A DNA stretch of 64,000 nucleotides from Apoderus coryli (taxonomy: Eukaryota > Arthropoda > Insecta > Coleoptera > Attelabidae). Both the position numbers and the translations under genes were made by a program. The stretch lies in assembly GCA_911728435.2 (NCBI GenBank), contig OU452204.1, positions 7,502,001 through 7,566,000 on the forward strand. Reading direction: 5' to 3'. The notes under the pieces were generated by a model that was not told the DNA's origin, ran no database searches, and saw nothing but the letters and a program-made list of their open reading frames with translations. The first letter of the stretch is position 1; every line of letters begins with the position of its first letter. Shown piece after piece: positions 58,506 to 64,000 of the stretch.

Positions 58506-58858
58506 ATATTTTTGATACTTTTATAAAAAAAAAATGTTTTATTTCAGAGTTATCTGGTTCATACAATTTGACGTAACCCACACATTTGGATTTCTTATGC
58601 TAACCGTATAATAAATAAAATATAAATAGGTCCTAACCCACAAAACAGGAATACGCAATAGGACGTATCACACATAAATTTTCAAATAGGGCTGATAATA
58701 TAAAAATGCACTTAAAATACTTTTTCTGATTATAGTTTGGTTATAATTGACCGAAGAAAATATCAAACATGTCTTAAATATTGTAACTGTGAAGTATTTT
58801 GTGTCTCCTGTAAAATTTACTGATAAGGGGATACGACGTATTGCGCCTAAGCCATCGA

Positions 58859-58970
58859 TATGTAAGTGTAATAGATTCTGTTTATAGTTGCGATGTACAA
58901 AGAATTGTGGTCTGGAGATATGCAACTCGAGCATGCGCCGATCTATCTATATGACAATAGCGTCTTTAAA
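58859..58970 (-). pseudogene. Retrotransposon C-terminal fragment, part 1
   Basis: Minus-strand continuation upstream of 56447, separated from it by the TIR element. The frame reading ESITLTY at its end joins EGHLYKID in phase once the element and one TA are removed. Too decayed to classify. Confidence 0.4.
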
Positions 58971-59234
58971 TTCTAAAACGTCAATAATGTCATTCATATT
59001 TTGATTGCTACCGATGTAAGTGAAGCGTAAGAATTCTATATTAATTAGTTAATTTCTTAAAATTTTCTATCATGATCTACAAAAAGAAAATGGATAAAAA
59101 CAAAATATGTTTAGTTTTCATTAATTTTATTTTATTAATACAATATAAGTAAAATAAATTCCATAAAAATGGTGAGTTGTTCAGAGTACAATTATTTATA
59201 ACTGCCATGTGCTTACTGATTGAAATTTTAAAAA

Positions 59235-59415
59235 ATGCACTGGATTGATAATTATGTAAAGTTTCTCCTTTCTGCCACTGATGATGGAACTAGATTGAGG
59301 TCCGAAACATGTTTGGACAATAATTATGGATTTCTATTAAATTTATTTTTATGTAGATTTGACTTTTATGTATCACTAAAAATTTGCAACTCCACTTAAG
59401 AATGGACTATTATTT
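59235..59415 (+). repeat. Hammerhead repeat, copy 5 (module)
   Basis: The ribozyme (59274-59317) is followed by the downstream box (TATTAAATTTATTTTTATG, then GATTTGACTTTTATG) at 59334-59371 and by AACTCCACTTAAGAATGG (59390-59407), as in copy 2. Confidence 0.75.
59274..59317 (+). ncRNA. Type I hammerhead ribozyme, copy 5
   Basis: CTGATGA (59278-59284), GAAA (59304-59307) and CATG are intact. Stem II pairs GGA-C with G-TCC around a longer loop. Stem I has CCA (59275-59277) against TGG (59314-59316). H17 is T, which is permitted but slow in known hammerheads. Cleavage would follow 59313. Confidence 0.65.
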
Positions 59416-60362
59416 CAAAATATAATATATTTGCTCAAAAGGATACATAAAAACTTGTTGGACGTCTTCTATTTAAGGTTTTTCTTGTGCGCATGGTCAG
59501 TAATGTAAATGATACTTACGTGAAAATACATTTCAAATCAATCAAATCACACACTAATATATATGTAGTTTAAGGGCATCTAATTTTTCCGAAAATATCG
59601 AAAAAACATGTTGCTAAGGAATATTTTAACAAGAAGCATCAGTGGAAAAATTAGATGCAATTAGGATGTTATTTAACAAGACTATTTTATTTTTTGAATA
59701 ACAGATTATTCTGCATACACATAGCTTACAAAACATACTACCTATTATACATTTCCTGGTGTCATATGAGAACATAATTACTTGTTATGAAAGGTATATG
59801 GTAATTTTTGGTGACAACAGCTGTCAAGATTTGCCGCGGGTAAACTCGAAAAAACTGCTGACAGGTGCTGTCATACCGTTTTTCCATCTAGAAAACATTA
59901 TTTTTTGTAATTCAAAATTGCGCGTTTGTGATTGGTGAAAATTAAGACCAGGGAAATAGTCTACGAAAATCATTTCCTATAATGTAACATGTCCCAATGA
60001 TTATTAAGTATATATATTTTAAAATTTAAAGAAAAATAGACACGGTACTACCTTAGTTTAATACCTATTCTGTAGGTACTAAAATGTGGTTCTACAAATA
60101 AAACAAATACAAACCTCATAAGAAATTTTATTTAATCCCGCACTTGCGTGGTCTTACTAGGTAAGCTTTAGGTGCAAATGAAATACACGATAGAGCACAT
60201 CAGCTGAATTTCTTAAATAAAATTTTTCGTTTTATATGATATTAGACATTCTAATTTGTTAATTTACACGAGTATGTATATTTAAAGTTATGATTCTCGT
60301 ACAACCGATTCCTATAATTACAATGCATTCGACTTTTGTGATAATGTATATATTTATGAATA

Positions 60363-60696
60363 TGTTGTATAAACCCGGCTTACGACTACAGTACCTATAA
60401 TTTTAAATTTAGGGCGCTCAGTATCGACAAGACGACGCACAGATCTAGGAAGGGGTTCTAGATCTGTGAGACGACGCGCGCACGAAGATTCCCATTGGCT
60501 CGACCCAAAAAGAAATACAGGTATGCGGTATGCCTTTAAATACTGGTTTCACTGCTTGCTAGCTCACTTCACATGTTGTGCTTCAGTGCTCGTACATCAC
60601 TTGTTCGTGTTCGTTGTTGGTCGTAGTGGTAGTGCATTAGATATTTGTGAATAAACAGTTGTTTTGTTTACATTAACCTTACTTTTCGGTTACAGA
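60363..60696 (+). mobile_element. Possible solo LTR upstream of Ppil1
   Basis: This stretch is markedly GC-richer than its surroundings. It starts TGTTGTATAAAC and ends CGGTTACA, and holds a CTTTAAATAC TATA-like box (about 60533) and a GAATAAACAG signal (60649-60658). It is flanked by GAATA and GAAAA (4 of 5 matching). It also has a palindrome, CAGATCTAG/CTAGATCTG, at 60439-60466. These fit a solo LTR of a Pao or gypsy type. It could instead be the ordinary promoter and 5' UTR of Ppil1. Confidence 0.35.
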
Positions 60697-60755
60697 AAAT
60701 CCAAATTAATAATACATAGTATTAATAATAGAATTTCTAAAGTAACAATTAAAAT

Positions 60756-62934
60756 ATGTTGTCAATTCATGGACAGAATCAATCAGGGATTCCCGATAAA
60801 ATGTGGCAACCGCCCCTTGTTCAGTTTGATACTACGTAAGTACACAATATTAATAATAATAATCTTTATTTTCTAACAGGCATTTGCTGCCCAAAATATA
60901 ATTATATATAAACTATACATATGTAAATTTACAAATACAAATTAATTAAAAAAGCAAAAAAAAAGTTCAAACAAAAATCTACTAGGCAAAGGAAAACAAT
61001 TCTATGGCAAATAATTTAATTAAACAATATCCATGTCGATAGCTTGCAGACAAACATGCTGATGTTTAAATGAATTAAGTGAACCATTAGATTGCAGTAG
61101 TTGCAAGCCCGAAAAAGGGGGCCCTACCTTCGTAATTTGTATGAATAATAATACGATTAGGTACCTATTGTAGCGAATTTACCTTATACATGCTTAAAAG
61201 TCTCAAAAATCTATTTTCGAATATTGTTGATCATTATGTTCATTGTGTACCTAACTAAGATTATTATGTATAATTCCAGAACACTGAAAAGGTGTATAAA
61301 TCGCTTTTCATTCGCCAGGAATGTACCAGTATTTTATTTCCCCGTGCCTTAGAATACATATATATATATATGTGTCTAAACGTTCTGTATGACAGAAGCC
61401 TTATTGACGTGATTTTGTTGATATACAGTGTGTGTGAATTTTTTGAAGTGCATGTATTTTGCGAACCTGAAATATGTAACACTATGGTCACCATGTTGTT
61501 TTATGTGATTCATTGGGTTAAATTTTTATATTGTATTTCTTATTACAGAATGGGCGAATTTACTGTAGAACTATATTGGAAGCATGCTCCACAAACCTGT
61601 AGAAATTTCGCCGAACTCACCCGTCGTGGATACTACAATAATACAATATTCCATAGAATTATTAAAGATTTTATGATACAGGGAGGTGATCCAACTGCGA
61701 CTGGTAAAGGAGGTAAGAAATTGTTTTGCTAATTCAACAAACCATTACTTATACAAACTACATCAATTTTCCTCTAAGTCATAGAGCAATCAAAAACTTT
61801 AAATATGTTGAAAGGAACATGCGCTAATCAACGATGGCACCAATGTTTTCGTTCTCATATAATAATCTTTTTAACACGTTTAAGTGGGTGCCGAAGAATG
61901 TGTCTAAAACATGTTTTCTGATACTGTTTCAATTTCTAAAGAAATCGATGACCAAAATGTCTTTTATTTAAGAAGTAGGTAGGTAATGTTTTGGATTTTT
62001 TATTGGTTTTAATTTATATCCCTTTATAATTATTATTTTATTTCACGTACCTTCAGTTTGAAGACAATATTTTTTCGTTTTACTCAAATTTGAAATAAAT
62101 GCTACATAACCTCAATTACAACCATTCATAGCATAGCGCTTTATATCAAATTCAGGATTAATAATAATAAGTTTTATTTCAATTCATGTTTACAAGCATG
62201 ATGTCAAAAAATATTTACCTTACATATTTAAATAATAATTTAAGCTATAAGGTCCTAAATCGGGTAGTACTTTTTTAATACAATGTTTGTAAAGGGATTA
62301 AAGTTTTGAAGTCTTTCAATAATATCTGGAAGTCTATTAAACAATTTTACACGTGCGTGTTGTGGGTGTCTAACTTTTGAAAGCTCGAGTCCCAAAATTA
62401 TGCTGTCATGATGTAGTAATGTTTATTTCAAAAATCGAATACCTGACATATATTTTCAACGCATAGATTGTCATAATTATCTTTTCTTTGAAGACTGTTC
62501 TGCATGTATCGCCAATTTAATGTTTTTGACAATTCGCAGTGCTCTCTTTTGAATTAAACACAAATAGTCCTTCAACGCAAGCGCATTGATATTGCCACAG
62601 ACAAACTGCACATGCGCATATTGATTTTAACAATGTGGTTTTTATTTTAGGAGTTTCCATTTACGGAACACAGTTTAGAGATGAAATCCATCCGGAACTA
62701 AAACATTGCGGAGCAGGTATTTTATCCATGGCAAACTCAGGTCCAGATACCAATGGTTCACAATTTTTCATAACGTTGGCACCCGCACAATGGTTAGATG
62801 GTAAACATGCGATATTCGGTAGAATTAATACTGGTATGAACGTTATTAATCGCATTGGACTGGTTGGAACTGATAGGAATGATTGTCCCTTGGATGAGGT
62901 TAAAATTTTACGAGGAAAAATATTAAAGAGTTGA
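60756..62934 (+). CDS. Ppil1: PPIL1-type peptidyl-prolyl isomerase (spliceosomal cyclophilin)
   Basis: Three coding exons: 60756-60835, 61549-61712 and 62651-62934. Junctions are GT-AG and phases close (175 aa). A start at the second in-frame ATG (60801, [16 protein letters not shown]) would give 160 aa, closer to the usual 166 of PPIL1, and the WQPP phrase is the conserved N-terminus, so I prefer it. Cyclophilin blocks are complete: [37 protein letters not shown] (with the catalytic arginine), [20 protein letters not shown], and [14 protein letters not shown] with the cyclosporin-contact tryptophan. PPIL1 isomerises proline bonds and is a component of the activated spliceosome bound to SKIP/SNW1. 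Both introns contain antisense retrotransposon 3' ends. An AATAAA lies 205 bp after the stop. Confidence 0.95.
60843..61145 (-). pseudogene. Retrotransposon 3' end in Ppil1 intron 1
   Basis: Reading on the minus strand, [13 protein letters not shown] (near 61130) corresponds to the C-terminal block '[13 protein letters not shown]' of the element at 52342-53160. It is followed by a decayed tail and the 3' end AAATAAAGATTATTATTATTAA. Same retrotransposon lineage, antisense to Ppil1. Confidence 0.6.
62155..62620 (-). pseudogene. Retrotransposon 3' end in Ppil1 intron 2
   Basis: The minus-strand translation gives [18 protein letters not shown] ('LQKRA-x-RI(V/I)', the post-palm block) and [19 protein letters not shown] ('LFN-x-LP', the C-terminal block). 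It then ends in AAATAAAACTTATTATTATTA. A 5'-truncated, stop-ridden CR1/jockey-like copy, antisense to Ppil1. Confidence 0.65.
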
Positions 62935-63138
62935 TTTATGGCCAATAAGTACACATTTATGTTTTATTATTGTGTATTATATATTTATTCAATATTATTA
63001 TGCGAAAAATTTTTTAGGGCTAGTATAGTACACATTATTAACATTTTAAATACTTCTTAAGTTACCTAAACTTCTGTAGGTAATGACAGTTGAAATTGTG
63101 TAAATAATATATCGATATAATTATAAATTATGACGTTT

Positions 63139-63144
63139 AATAAA
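63139..63144 (+). terminator. Ppil1 polyadenylation signal
   Basis: AATAAA 205 bp downstream of the Ppil1 stop codon, followed by T-rich sequence. Confidence 0.6.
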
Positions 63145-63469
63145 AGAGTATTTCTTTATATGTATTTATTTTTTTTATTTATTAATTTAGCCCCATTTAT
63201 ATTAACAACAAATCAATTCATTAATGTTATGTTAAAGACAGAAAATTTCACATTACAAAATTTCAAATAAAATCAAATCACATATTCCATTCGATCAACT
63301 AAATTGACGCTTAAATTCCAAAATTGAACCACAAAAAACATCCAACGGTGAAAAAATATGTATAGTTCTTGTAGGTAAAAAGAAAACATCACATATAGTG
63401 TCACAAATTACGCGCTGGAACATTAAATAAGACCTTTGCAAAATTGTAGCATTTAATATACTAAAAATA

Positions 63470-63900
63470 AAACAAATCTTTTAACACTCTACGCTTGGGG
63501 AGAGTATCCAAATTTAACATATCCCTTATGTCCATCTATGATACTTAGTCGTTTGTATCCCCGGTCTAAATGCAGCATATCGCAAAAACTTATCCTTAAC
63601 TCTCTCGACCACGCTCACGCATCTCTGATAATATCGCAGTAGCGTATTCCAGCCAAAGTCTAGAGCTGATGACAGCGAAAACTCCACAGTTTAGAAGTAC
63701 AAATCCTAGTATTTTATGTGCATTCTGAGATATGCATATATGTGGTCGTTAAAGCTAACATTCTCTGAAAAATTGACTCCTAAATCTTTAATTCTATTAA
63801 CATATTTCAATTGGCCATCACCCATTACATACTGACTAGGAAATCTGGATTTAGCACGAAAAAACTGATAAAACAACACTTTCTATGGTAAATTTCAAGT
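63470..63900 (-). pseudogene. Non-LTR reverse transcriptase C-terminal remnant
   Basis: On the minus strand, pieces corresponding to 'LGVNFSENVSFNDH' (near 63760), SALDFGWNTLLRYYQ ('[13 protein letters not shown]') and VVERVKDKFLRYAAF ('IE-x-VQ-x-KFLRYA') appear in order with stops and frameshifts between them. It is the most decayed of the window's jockey/CR1-like fragments. The window ends shortly after. Confidence 0.6.
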
Positions 63901-64000
63901 TATTAGAAACAGACTATTCCCAGAGAGCATCCAGATCATTCTATATAGCTTCAAATCATTTGCAAAAAAAAACAGGCGTTGAAAACCTTAATATTTCATT

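Larger units (their letters stand above)
56448..58858 (+). mobile_element. 2.4-kb DNA transposon with CGTA-motif array
   Basis: The terminal inverted repeats are 32 bp with six differences. Left: GCGACGGCTTAGACGCAATA and on. Right, inverted: TCGATGGCTTAGGCGCAATA and on. The flanks share TA (56446-56447 and 58859-58860), consistent with a TA target duplication. Both subterminal regions carry repeats of a motif close to GCAATAGGTCGTAACCC: 56461, 56631, 56665, 56904 (inverted), 56927, 58569, 58625, 58651 and 58827 (inverted). One transposase-like gene with a 5' intron is inside. The superfamily is not clear to me. Confidence 0.8.

Noticed and set aside
61292..61548. Open sequence upstream of Ppil1 exon 2 that extends the ORF
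   Set aside because: Intronic read-through: the acceptor at 61548 joins exon 1 in phase and gives the conserved N-terminus.

Overview
The window is AT-rich nuclear DNA of an animal, almost certainly an insect. Its genes have short phase-consistent exons with GT-AG introns, and it is packed with decayed non-LTR retrotransposons, Tc1/mariner-, hAT- and PIF-type transposon remnants and MITE-like repeats. Nothing in it is bacterial: there are no operons or CRISPR arrays. I could not fix the order from sequence alone.

Three host genes can be assembled exon by exon. (1) A GNL1-type circularly permuted GTPase lies on the minus strand (35071-46509, 7 coding exons, 591 aa). Its last exon is separated from the rest by a 7 kb intron filled with retroelements and a THAP-domain gene remnant on the other strand. 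(2) An RPAP2/Rtr1-type RNA polymerase II CTD phosphatase lies on the plus strand (47767-55892, 9 coding exons, 601 aa), head-to-head with GNL1. Its 4 kb intron 5 holds a nest of MITEs and a retrotransposon 3' end. (3) A PPIL1-type spliceosomal cyclophilin lies on the plus strand (60756-62934, 3 coding exons, 160 or 175 aa), with retrotransposon 3' ends in both introns and a possible solo LTR just upstream. Every splice phase closes in all three genes.

The left half (1-35 kb) has no host gene I can support. It holds degraded reverse transcriptase pieces (about 2.9, 12.4, 31.9 and 32.4 kb), decayed transposases (about 6.8, 11.1, 23.8, 26.9 and 29.8 kb), a tRNA-like SINE head (16.1 kb), foldback repeats, and long featureless AT-rich stretches.

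Two observations stand out. First, six dispersed copies of one repeat carry a type I hammerhead ribozyme core: CTGATGA, a stem II hairpin, then GAAA followed by the palindrome ACATGT. Two copies also have matching two-part stem I sequences around a predicted cleavage site, and five share a conserved box about 30-50 bp downstream. These look like an insect retrozyme or Penelope-type ribozyme family. Second, a 2.4 kb DNA transposon (56448-58858) has 32-bp inverted ends, a TA target duplication and an unusual array of about nine copies of a motif close to GCAATAGGTCGTAACCC. It encodes a cysteine-containing transposase-like protein that I recall only as an unnamed insect family. It sits inside an older retrotransposon fragment whose reading frame closes when the element and one TA are removed.
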